Positions 1 to 7,310 of a DNA stretch of 12,248 nt are shown here, one piece after another. Location of the stretch: NCBI GenBank assembly GCA_002450905.1, contig DKAT01000035.1, forward strand, positions 1 to 12,248, read 5' to 3'. The notes below the pieces were generated by a model. It searched no databases. It saw nothing but the letters and a program-made list of their open reading frames with translations, and was not told the origin of the DNA. Origin of the DNA: Spirochaetia bacterium UBA6919. GTDB lineage: Bacteria > Spirochaetota > UBA6919. A program made the translations under genes and the position numbers. Numbering within the stretch: the first letter of the stretch is position 1; the number at the start of each line of letters is the position of its first letter.

Positions 1-2180
1 GATGTGGATAATATACTAAAATTCTTTCTATAGTGTTTATTTTCCAAACGATTATTTTTGTCTGATTCATATAATTTATAATCATTGTTTAAATAAAATA
101 ATCCTTGTTCGCACTTAGCTGATACGAAGAGACATCGGGCTATGAATTCTTTATCATTGGATGATTTCATGGCTTTCTTCAAGTAATTTATGGCGATATT
201 CAGATCAGAAATCATTTGAGTACGACTTCTTGAGGAAATCATATAGGTACCACGGAAATAGGCAATGGCATTCCAGGAAGTCCCGAAATAACTCATATTA
301 TAATGGGCTACACCCAGACGATAATTGGCATGGGCACCCTGTTGATTGCGGGTATAACTTTTTTTCTTATATTGAGATAGGGCTCTGGCTAATAGTAATT
401 TATTGTATTTCCCATTTTTTGAACTATCGAAACTTTGATAGCCGATGACGTCGTTGAAAGGATTGTCATAGACATAGGGAATCACACTAGATGGAAGGGT
501 CTGAAAGATCTTTATGGCTTCGTCATAATGGGTTTGAGCCATAAGCTGGGTGGCTTTCATTTCCAGAAGAGATTGTTTAATGGTTTGTAAATTGGATTTT
601 CCTAATCTGGGGATTAGATAAGACTTTTCGAAATGGGTCTTATGGGGTTTGTTGATCAGATGAATGAGTTGATCCATATATTTGAAATCTGAATTGTTCC
701 TCCTGAGATCGCTCATGTCATTTTGGCAGAGATATGCCTTTCCATATTCCTTTTGGTTAGTATAGATATTGGAATAGGTGTTCAGAAGAAATTTAATCAG
801 AGATGTCTTTATTATTTCATTATTCTGAGTTCTTTTAATGAGAGCATAATAATAATCTTCTGTTTGAGGAGATAATTTTGTTAGCCTGCTGAGGAAATAG
901 ATGATCTGAAGGTTAATTCGCTGTGTTAAGAGTGTTTTATCCCTGAAAGATGCGTGATTTGTTAGGAGTAAGTGTTTTTGAGCGTTGTGCAAATCTCCGT
1001 TCAGCCAGTATAGATAACTGATAGAGAGCAGGTAATAGATACGATTATGATTAGGCTTTGAAATAATTTTACCCACAAGTTGAATCAATTGATGGGTGTG
1101 GGTTTTGGACCGCTTGTAATCTTTGGTGTTTAATTTATTTTTTAATTGAGTGTAATTTAGGTTTTCATAGAGTGTGGAGTTAATCATGGAGTATTCCAGT
1201 TTGTTGATCTCATAGGCTAATAAGAACTTTAACTTATCTGAATTAGGATTGATCCTATATATATTCTTCATCTCGGATTGGATATCCCCTGTGGGTTGGA
1301 GGGCACGCATGAAATAAAGGGTGGATTTCTCATTGTTATTACGACACATACTAAGTGCTTTTTGCCATTCTTTATCCGTTCGTACTTTAAAACTTAATAA
1401 GGCTGACATTCTTGCACTATCACATCGATCAAGAATAATAGAATAAAGATAGCTTGCCTGGGCATAGTCCCCAAGCTTTCTTAAAGATCCTGCCTTGTGA
1501 CCCAGAGACCAATATCTTATGAGGGATTGAACTTTGGATGGTCTCACCCACTGATCATAGTACTTGATCGCCTGTTTGTATTGTCCACTATAATGATATA
1601 ACCGGATTATCTGATATGCCCAGCGTAGTTTTAGAAAGGGATCTTTGACCTGATTGTTTAACAGAATACCAAGAGATATAAGGTGCTTTATTTCATTTAT
1701 TTTATTTGTCTTAGGCCTCTTCCAATTGGAGTTATCATCAGATACGAGAGGTTCACAGGATTTTGCGTAACCGAGATACAGGAGAGTTTGTTTGTCACGA
1801 CGTTCTGCAAGATATCTGAGTAGACTATTTTGTCTGTCCAGGGAACTCAGAGGATTAACCATTTGAATTGCTTTCAACACGGATTGTAAGCGATCTGAAG
1901 ACATTTTATAGACTACCTGATCAATATCTTTGAGGGTTGCTCTCCTCTTAAAATAAGTGTACCATTCCATTAAGTTATCCTGTTTTGTTGGAATCCATTT
2001 CTTATTATAGCTTGGGTACCAGAAGGTCATCTGATCATAAGCACTTTTCTTTGTCACAGGGGGATTAAAGAAACTATACTGATATTCGGGGCTATATCCA
2101 CAGCTCATAGAGGATTCTGGTGTATAGAATAATGCGAATCCGCTAATCAGCAGAATGAATAATACGTTGAAGTATCTCAT
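1..2180 (-). CDS. Large exported helical-repeat protein, incomplete at window edge
   Basis: The frame is open for 726 codons from the ATG at 2180 to the window edge, so the C-terminus is missing. The start is secure: AAAGGAG lies 8 bases upstream (2195-2189). Residues 4-19 are hydrophobic and end before SMSC (Cys27), so the product is exported and possibly a lipoprotein. The rest is rich in Tyr, Leu and Lys and looks like a helical solenoid, with TPR-like helix pairs (YKQAIKYYDQW near 201, KLGDYAQASYLYSIIL near 235, HYDEAIKIFQ further on). The C-terminal part has NPFNDVIGY, then YRLGVAHYNMSYFG, then DKEFIARCLFVSAKCE. From memory this order resembles long uncharacterised proteins of Bacteroidota (CG.YP near the mature N-terminus, ELGN.YYNMT.FG and KEF.AKC..AAKCE near the end). 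Its start overlaps the preceding lipoprotein gene by 38 bases, which implies translational coupling. Function unknown. Confidence 0.85.
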   Translation of the reverse strand, partial: MRYFNVLFILLISGFALFYTPESSMSCGYSPEYQYSFFNPPVTKKSAYDQMTFWYPSYNKKWIPTKQDNLMEWYTYFKRRATLKDIDQVVYKMSSDRLQSVLKAIQMVNPLSSLDRQNSLLRYLAERRDKQTLLYLGYAKSCEPLVSDDNSNWKRPKTNKINEIKHLISLGILLNNQVKDPFLKLRWAYQIIRLYHYSGQYKQAIKYYDQWVRPSKVQSLIRYWSLGHKAGSLRKLGDYAQASYLYSIILDRCDSARMSALLSFKVRTDKEWQKALSMCRNNNEKSTLYFMRALQPTGDIQSEMKNIYRINPNSDKLKFLLAYEINKLEYSMINSTLYENLNYTQLKNKLNTKDYKRSKTHTHQLIQLVGKIISKPNHNRIYYLLSISYLYWLNGDLHNAQKHLLLTNHASFRDKTLLTQRINLQIIYFLSRLTKLSPQTEDYYYALIKRTQNNEIIKTSLIKFLLNTYSNIYTNQKEYGKAYLCQNDMSDLRRNNSDFKYMDQLIHLINKPHKTHFEKSYLIPRLGKSNLQTIKQSLLEMKATQLMAQTHYDEAIKIFQTLPSSVIPYVYDNPFNDVIGYQSFDSSKNGKYNKLLLARALSQYKKKSYTRNQQGAHANYRLGVAHYNMSYFGTSWNAIAYFRGTYMISSRSRTQMISDLNIAINYLKKAMKSSNDKEFIARCLFVSAKCEQGLFYLNNDYKLYESDKNNRLENKHYRKNFSILST

Positions 2181-3210
2181 GGGGGTATCTCCTTTGTATT
2201 TTTTTATCTATATGAAAGAAAGCAATATATTTTAATTTCCTTCTCACCGATTTCGGGACTAGTTGAAATCCTTTGATCAGAATCTCTGGTGAAACCTCCT
2301 CCAAGCGAATCATATCATCCTTGTAGAGATAGTTTGTGTGGAAGTAATGTTCATCCTTGACCTGGTATCTATTGCCGTCTATATAGCGTATTTTTTGATC
2401 TGTGTTGAGATCATCCTTATCGATATTATTAATCAATAAAACGGGTTTCTCTCTACGGATGACAACTCCCCATGAAAATAACGGAAATATTACGTCAAGG
2501 TCAAGGGGATATTCATCGATACTGATGAGATATTGTTTAGCAAGGTTTAAATTAAATATGGAATTGTATGTGGAAGGATTAGTAAGATCTCCAATATTAT
2601 AATACATTAAAATCCCTCTATGGACTGGGGGGACACCCGTTTTTTTAAAGTATTTGATCTGGTGAAGGCGTATCGTTGCAGATATCTGGATATTTCGGGG
2701 GTTTGTATAGTTCTTAATTTCTTTGAGTAATTGGAAGTACTTTTGTCTGGTGGAGAGGGTCCAGTCGCAATCCATTTGATATTCATGGATCTTTTGTTTC
2801 AGAGGTCTGGAAATATCCTTGATTAGGGATAGGATATTCTTAGATAGAGCAGGAATATGCTTTGATTCAGTTCTTTTTAATACTTCATTGGTTATATAAA
2901 CAGTTGGAACAATTTCTACAGACGGAGGAAACCCAGATTTAATATTCAATACAGCTACAGGAACCGATTTATTTTGTGATTTGGAGTATACAACATCCAT
3001 GAACCTCACATAGATACGTCGTGTATTTAATTTCCTAAGATAATGAAAATCAGATTGATCTAATTCCACATTGCTTTTCCAGAAATAGAATGCGATTTGG
3101 GGTTCAGGATAATTTCCAATGCAATTGAAAGTGCAGAATACTAATATCAAATAGACAATAATCTTATATGAATAACACCCTATCCACCCTTGTGAATTAT
3201 TACAGTTCAT
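2143..3210 (-). CDS. Lipoprotein of unknown function, possible TIM-barrel-like domain
   Basis: A 355-residue protein. Residues 16-29 form a hydrophobic segment ending in TFNC (Cys30), a lipobox of the relaxed spirochaete kind, so the protein is probably lipid-anchored. The mature part begins with IAFYFWKS and later has YVRFMDV (67-73), EIVPTVYI (99-106), QMDCDW (145-150), ISATIRLHQIKY (176-187), LMYYNIGDL (201-209) and a stretch near 234-252 containing FPLFSWG. Alternating strands that end in Asp, Tyr-Asn and Trp-Gly recall TIM-barrel glycosidase-like proteins. From memory the same motif order occurs in uncharacterised Bacteroidota proteins encoded next to homologues of the downstream gene. 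No catalytic activity can be assigned. The ATG at 3210 lacks a clear ribosome-binding site; an in-frame stop at about 3235 limits alternatives. It is probably the first gene of a two-gene operon. Confidence 0.85.
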   Translation of the reverse strand: MNCNNSQGWIGCYSYKIIVYLILVFCTFNCIGNYPEPQIAFYFWKSNVELDQSDFHYLRKLNTRRIYVRFMDVVYSKSQNKSVPVAVLNIKSGFPPSVEIVPTVYITNEVLKRTESKHIPALSKNILSLIKDISRPLKQKIHEYQMDCDWTLSTRQKYFQLLKEIKNYTNPRNIQISATIRLHQIKYFKKTGVPPVHRGILMYYNIGDLTNPSTYNSIFNLNLAKQYLISIDEYPLDLDVIFPLFSWGVVIRREKPVLLINNIDKDDLNTDQKIRYIDGNRYQVKDEHYFHTNYLYKDDMIRLEEVSPEILIKGFQLVPKSVRRKLKYIAFFHIDKKIQRRYPHEILQRIIHSAD

Positions 3211-3243
3211 AGCAAAGTACTCTGGAAATCTAATTTAATAGTC

Positions 3244-3274
3244 AGTATAAAAATATTTTAAAATGAGTTGACAA
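3244..3274 (-). promoter_or_regulatory. Candidate leftward promoter of the two-gene envelope operon
   Basis: On the minus strand TTGTCA (3274-3269) is followed by TTTATA after 17 bases (3251-3246) or TATACT after 19 bases (3249-3244). Transcription would start near 3238, about 28 bases before the ATG at 3210. The -35 hexamer is the reverse complement of part of the rightward TTGACAA box, so the two promoters would share one site back to back. The match is weaker than that of the rightward promoter. Confidence 0.4.
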
Positions 3275-3296
3275 TTATTTAAAATCATGGTATACT
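3268..3296 (+). promoter_or_regulatory. Near-consensus sigma70 promoter for the DUF3857 lipoprotein gene
   Basis: TTGACA (3268-3273) is separated by exactly 17 bases from TATACT (3291-3296). The predicted start of transcription is about 3303, which gives a long leader of roughly 155 bases before the ATG at 3458. It probably drives the lipoprotein gene and the overlapping HAD phosphatase gene. Confidence 0.75.
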
Positions 3297-3302
3297 AAAA
3301 AA

Positions 3303-3316
3303 CGGTTTTGAAACCG
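3303..3316 (+). repeat. Inverted repeat at the predicted transcription start
   Basis: CGGTTT (3303-3308) and AAACCG (3311-3316) are perfect inverted arms around TG. The element begins at the predicted +1 of the strong rightward promoter. It could be an operator for a dimeric repressor, or a short stem protecting the 5' end of the RNA. Nothing in the window identifies a regulator. Confidence 0.45.
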
Positions 3317-3457
3317 ATATGAATTCAACACACCCATGTGGATCATTGATAATAATTTTATTATCTTATTAAATATTGCCCCATCACAGTAAGCCATCTA
3401 ATGGATTACAGGTCATAGAGTATAGGATATCGAGATTATTTTATCCTTAAATAATTA

Positions 3458-5413
3458 ATGAATTGTAAATATATGAAAAAAAGTGTTTTTATCCTAATAT
3501 TAATCATCCTTTCTCTGAATGCCTGTACAACAAGTAAGGATGTCTCCCAGCAATTCATTGATGATCCCATTACCCGAGTGGATGAGGAAAAATTATTAAA
3601 TAAGGCTAAAACCATTGATGAATACTACGATTACCCTATGATTATTCTGTTAGAGAAAATTATATATCGTTTAAAGCCCAATGGACAAATGATTTTAGAA
3701 GTTCACCAGATTACAAAGATGTTAAAGGATCACAAGGGTGCACTGGGAAACAGTTTCATTTATTTCAGGGAAGGCTATGAAAATATATCAAAGGTTGAGG
3801 CCTATACTATAACGAAAGATAATCAGAAGATCGATGCGACGGAGATCACCACCCGAAGTCCATTTAATAATCACAGGGTAAAATTAAAGCTCTATAAAGA
3901 TATCAAGGTCAAGTCTATTGCTCTTCCCAAGGTGGAAAAAGGATCTATACTCTATCTCCGCTACCAGATGGAAATGATCTATTCGGATATTAATGGTCTC
4001 ATGGAGGGGGAGTTCTACCTTGCAAACCGCTATCCCATTTTAAAACAAAAGGGCGTGATTATTGTTCCAAAGGGAAAACCAATTTATTTTAAAAAGCACA
4101 ACACCAATATCACCCCCACAAAACACTCAACGAGAACAGAAGATTTCTATGTCATAAAGAAAAATAAAAGTCCTATCATCCAAAATGAGCCATTCCAACC
4201 CTCTTTTCAGGAAATCTCCCCTAAAATTACTTTTACCACCTTCAATAACTGGAATGAACTCAACAAGAAAATATATCCTATCCTCTCCGCAGGGATTAGA
4301 AATGAACCCCAGATAAGCGAATTAGCTAAGAAACTGACCTCTGGAATCACCTCTAAAAAAAAGAAAATTGAAATCCTATATAATTTTGTCACCGATACAA
4401 GAAATATTACCAATGCCGCAATCCCTTTTGGAATGGGCGGATATGTTCCCAATCTCTCTTCAGAAATATTAAAGAATAAGTACTCCGATGCCAGGGACAA
4501 AGTTATCCTTCTCATCAATCTATTAAAAGCTGTGGATATCCCTTCAAATATTGCTCTATCCAATGAGTCCTATAATCTTGATCCTGAACTCCCCTCCCTT
4601 AAAACATTAAATCGGATTCTTATTGCCATTCCCATGAAAAATTATTATCAGTTCCTCGATCCACACTCCGCTATCGTGCGATATGGTTTTCTACCAGGAG
4701 CAAATTATGGGAAATACGCCGTAATCTTAAGTTCAGATAAGCCCATTATAAAAAAAATCCCAACCGTAACGTCACAGGATAATAGTATTACATACAATTC
4801 AAGCTCTCAACTCTCTCCCGATGGGGAACTCCACTACAAGACATCATTTATTCCCAAAGGGACATATGAGATTAACGAGCGGGCTAACATGATTAAAATC
4901 CTCTTAAAAAATCGTTTCCAGAACCTCCACGAAAACTATAAACAGGTCCATGAGGTTTCAAAGGATATTAAGCTCCTCGATTTCAATTCCTCAGATCCTT
5001 TCGACATCAATAAGCCATTTCAATACGATGTCACTTTTAAAATCAGTGATTATACAACAAATAAAGATTCTATAGTTATTATACAACCTGAATTGCATCA
5101 AAAAAAATTATTTTCCTTCTCCAAACACCGATTCACAGACCTTGATTTCACCCTCCCATTTAAAGTTATTTCAAAGCACAAAATAAAAATACCAAACAAC
5201 TGGAAAGCACACTCCATCCCAGAATCCATCAATATATCTGCTCCTCATTGGACTTATACAAGAAATATCACGATTTCTAATCATATCATCACCTACTACC
5301 GCCTCCTTGAAATCAAAGTCTCCACAATACAGAAAAAAGACTATACGACATTCAAAACATTTATAGATAAAGTAATTAAATATGATAAACAAACAATCCA
5401 TCTCAAAAAATAA
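3458..5413 (+). CDS. DUF3857/transglutaminase-like lipoprotein, catalytically degenerate
   Basis: A 651-residue protein with a lipoprotein signal peptide ending in LNAC (Cys23). Translation may begin at 3458 or at Met6 (3473, MKKSVFILI), which gives a more usual signal peptide; neither has a clear ribosome-binding site. Residues about 60-235 look like a DUF3857 beta-rich domain, about 280-425 like a transglutaminase-like fold, and the rest like a beta-rich C-terminal domain. In active relatives the core reads GDCKDK, then NH.I, then LDPT. Here it reads SDARDK, LNRIL and LDPH: the nucleophile Cys is Ala345, the His is Arg386, and only Asp401 remains. It is probably a non-enzymatic surface or periplasmic binding protein. 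The HAD gene that follows starts inside its 3' end (32-base overlap), so the two are likely cotranscribed. Confidence 0.8.
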   Translation: MNCKYMKKSVFILILIILSLNACTTSKDVSQQFIDDPITRVDEEKLLNKAKTIDEYYDYPMIILLEKIIYRLKPNGQMILEVHQITKMLKDHKGALGNSFIYFREGYENISKVEAYTITKDNQKIDATEITTRSPFNNHRVKLKLYKDIKVKSIALPKVEKGSILYLRYQMEMIYSDINGLMEGEFYLANRYPILKQKGVIIVPKGKPIYFKKHNTNITPTKHSTRTEDFYVIKKNKSPIIQNEPFQPSFQEISPKITFTTFNNWNELNKKIYPILSAGIRNEPQISELAKKLTSGITSKKKKIEILYNFVTDTRNITNAAIPFGMGGYVPNLSSEILKNKYSDARDKVILLINLLKAVDIPSNIALSNESYNLDPELPSLKTLNRILIAIPMKNYYQFLDPHSAIVRYGFLPGANYGKYAVILSSDKPIIKKIPTVTSQDNSITYNSSSQLSPDGELHYKTSFIPKGTYEINERANMIKILLKNRFQNLHENYKQVHEVSKDIKLLDFNSSDPFDINKPFQYDVTFKISDYTTNKDSIVIIQPELHQKKLFSFSKHRFTDLDFTLPFKVISKHKIKIPNNWKAHSIPESINISAPHWTYTRNITISNHIITYYRLLEIKVSTIQKKDYTTFKTFIDKVIKYDKQTIHLKK

Positions 5414-6104
5414 TCAGAATAATATTCTATCTCATAATAATACCCAAAAATACCAGATCGTCTTTGATATGGATGGAACCCTCTACTCCTCCGAAAATAT
5501 GATCCTTCCAAGCTATCAAAGGGGTATCACAGCATTTAATAATCAATATCATCATATAATTCTCACCCTTCCATCCCTTGAAAAAATTATTAGTCTGCTA
5601 GGATTTCCCATAGAAATAATTTACAATACCTTATTCCCTAATCTTAATTCTGAAAATCAAATTCACCTCAGAAAACTCATTTTAGATGAACTGATCAAAT
5701 CAATAGAAAATAAAGAAGGCATTTTATACGATGGAGTCATAGATACCATACTTCAGCTACATAAAAAAGGGCATCAACTCTACATAGCATCCAACGGTCA
5801 GTGGGAATATCTAAATGCTATTATAAGAACGTATCAACTCCTCCCATATTTTAATCCCATCATCACACTAAATTATACTTCCATCTGTGATAAGGGTGAT
5901 ATTCTTCTGGAATACCAAAAAAAATATAATTTCAATATTTCTAATACCATAATGATTGGAGACAGGGATTCAGACATGCACGCCGCCGATAAATTGGGGT
6001 GTCAGTTTATTGCCTGTCAATACGGTCACGGGGATCCATCCGAGACTAATTCCGCTCAATTAATTGTCCATTCAATCTCTGAAATCATAAATATTATTAA
6101 ATAA
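5382..6104 (+). CDS. HAD-superfamily phosphatase, phosphoglycolate phosphatase-like
   Basis: A 240-residue cytoplasmic protein with all four HAD motifs: FDMDGTLY with nucleophile Asp29 and acid/base Asp31; Ser137 in IASNGQ (motif II); Lys171 in the CDKGD segment (motif III); and IGDRDSDMHAA with Asp194 and Asp198 (motif IV). A helical cap lies between motifs I and II (about residues 40-115), as in subclass C1 enzymes such as phosphoglycolate phosphatase and beta-phosphoglucomutase. The likely reaction is hydrolysis of a small phosphomonoester; the substrate cannot be read from sequence. The start overlaps the upstream lipoprotein gene by 32 bases. The first 23 residues are polar, Asn-rich and unlike the family, but no other good start precedes motif I. 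Confidence 0.85.
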   Translation: MINKQSISKNNQNNILSHNNTQKYQIVFDMDGTLYSSENMILPSYQRGITAFNNQYHHIILTLPSLEKIISLLGFPIEIIYNTLFPNLNSENQIHLRKLILDELIKSIENKEGILYDGVIDTILQLHKKGHQLYIASNGQWEYLNAIIRTYQLLPYFNPIITLNYTSICDKGDILLEYQKKYNFNISNTIMIGDRDSDMHAADKLGCQFIACQYGHGDPSETNSAQLIVHSISEIINIIK

Positions 6105-6219
6105 TTTAAAATTACACGAAAAATTAATCTCTTTGAATGGAAATAAAAAAAATATTCAAAATGTATCCTCGTATTTAAACAGAAATTATTAAATTATTTA
6201 GAATTAATATAATCAGTCA

Positions 6220-6248
6220 TTGACCTTTCGGTGTTAATATGTTATAAT
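6220..6248 (+). promoter_or_regulatory. Strong sigma70 promoter of the diiron protein gene
   Basis: TTGACC (6220-6225) and a perfect TATAAT (6243-6248) are 17 bases apart. Transcription should start near 6255, giving a leader of about 25 bases. GGAG (6270-6273) is 6 bases from the ATG at 6280, so promoter, ribosome-binding site and start agree. The gene appears to be transcribed independently of the HAD gene upstream. Confidence 0.75.
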
Positions 6249-6279
6249 TCCTAGTCTAATTTTTTTTATGGAGTAGAAT

Positions 6280-7119
6280 ATGTCGTATGAAATAGGAAAT
6301 CCACCCTTGGAAGAGCAGGAAAAGATTTTTCTCCTTGATGAAGCATTAAGCTATCAATCACTCTATCAAAGAGCATCTGTTCAGCAATGGGATGCCGATA
6401 GCAACATCGATTGGTCAAAAGGAGCTCAGGTAGACGATTCTATAAAAGAGTCCTGGATTAAAATTATGAATGTATTTTATGCCCTTGAACTCGTGGGACT
6501 CGTTACATTAAATAATATGATGAGCAAGACAGCAAGTAAATATGGTGATGTTAATCTAAGATTATACTTATCAGCCCAGAGTATTGATGAAGCACGACAT
6601 GTTTATGTTCTGCAAAAATATTTAGGTCTTCTAAATGTTCAACCCTCCACATCCCTTCAAAATGTTGTTAATCGTTTGGGAAATATAGCATCAAAAGGTG
6701 TTTATAATGTGGAGAATTTCTTATTTTCAACTCTGTTTTCTGAGAATTTCGCCTCCATGTTCCTGAGAATGTGTATTGAGAAACCCATTGATCCCCTTGC
6801 AAGAGATATATTTAAAAGAATATTACAGGATGAAGGACGTCACGTAAAATTCCAAAATATCATCCTTCCCTATGTCGTTAAAAATACCTCTGTCATTGGA
6901 AAATTAGTAATGAAAACAGTCCACGTCACCCTCATGAATATTGTCCGTCTAGGAATTAAAGATGTTAAAAAAGATGCAGAAAAAATAGGCGTCGATACCA
7001 CAGAATTCCTCAATCGCCTTGTAAAACTATTAGACCGTCAATATGAAAAAATAGGTATTAAAGAATTTGTTGATCCTGAAAGAATAAAAAAAATTATCGG
7101 TAAATCTATTTTTAATTAA
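6280..7119 (+). CDS. Ferritin-like/R2-like diiron protein, possible oxygenase
   Basis: A 279-residue, mostly helical protein with the ligand pattern of carboxylate-bridged diiron enzymes of the ferritin-like superfamily: Glu70 (ALELVG), then EARH with Glu104 and His107, then Glu155 (SENFASM), then DEGRH with Glu185 and His188. This E / ExxH / E / ExxH order matches ribonucleotide reductase R2-like and AurF-like N-oxygenase proteins and bacterial multicomponent monooxygenases. The protein is shorter than a true NrdB (about 320-375 residues) and no large reductase subunit gene is nearby, so I do not call it a reductase. It is probably an oxidase or oxygenase of unknown substrate. No signal peptide is visible, so it is cytoplasmic. 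GGAG sits 6 bases before the ATG. Confidence 0.75.
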   Translation: MSYEIGNPPLEEQEKIFLLDEALSYQSLYQRASVQQWDADSNIDWSKGAQVDDSIKESWIKIMNVFYALELVGLVTLNNMMSKTASKYGDVNLRLYLSAQSIDEARHVYVLQKYLGLLNVQPSTSLQNVVNRLGNIASKGVYNVENFLFSTLFSENFASMFLRMCIEKPIDPLARDIFKRILQDEGRHVKFQNIILPYVVKNTSVIGKLVMKTVHVTLMNIVRLGIKDVKKDAEKIGVDTTEFLNRLVKLLDRQYEKIGIKEFVDPERIKKIIGKSIFN

Positions 7120-7223
7120 GAATTTATCAATGAAATCAAATTTAAAAAATAAAAAAAAAAAAAATAAAGTAATTGATTTTTTTATCAAATTGTGTTATTT
7201 ATTTAATATCACCACTGTAGCTC

Positions 7224-7294
7224 TTTTCCTTGCGAGAGGGTTGGATAATATTATTACCTCCTTACCATCCTATGCTTAGCTCTCGCAAGGGAAA
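7224..7294 (+). promoter_or_regulatory. Long hairpin in the leader of the LPP20-like lipoprotein gene
   Basis: Arms 7224-7238 and 7280-7294 can pair over 15 positions; 11 are perfect (CCTTGCGAGAG with CTCTCGCAAGG) and one is a U-G wobble. The 41-base loop can fold further and contains ACCTCCTTA (about 7256-7264), the same string as the anti-Shine-Dalgarno tail of 16S rRNA. The 3' arm carries AAGGG (7287-7291), the only purine-rich candidate ribosome-binding site before the GTG at 7311, though 19 bases away. No run of T follows, so a terminator is unlikely. It may control translation of the lipoprotein. Confidence 0.5.
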
Positions 7295-7310
7295 TTTATT
7301 TCAAACAAAC

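Noticed and set aside
161..448. Plus-strand open frame of 95 codons
   Set aside because: It lies opposite the 726-codon minus-strand gene, has no ribosome-binding site, and its protein is of low complexity without recognisable motifs.
6132..6160. TTTGAAT and ATTCAAA inverted repeat as terminator of the HAD gene
   Set aside because: The 7-bp AT-only stem has a 15-base loop and no following run of T.
6280..7119. Ribonucleotide reductase beta subunit
   Set aside because: The ligand pattern fits the superfamily, but the protein is short, no alpha-subunit gene is adjacent, and no diagnostic radical-site context could be recognised.
7151..7164. Run of fourteen A after the diiron gene as a terminator
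   Set aside because: A T-run on the RNA strand would be needed; on the plus strand this is poly-A without a GC stem. The small TTGAT/ATCAA stem nearby (7173-7188) is too weak.
7230..7310. Upstream extension of the LPP20-like protein from TTG at 7230 or ATG at 7272
   Set aside because: Both lie within the leader hairpin and would put a non-signal extension before a normal lipoprotein signal peptide that starts at the GTG at 7311.
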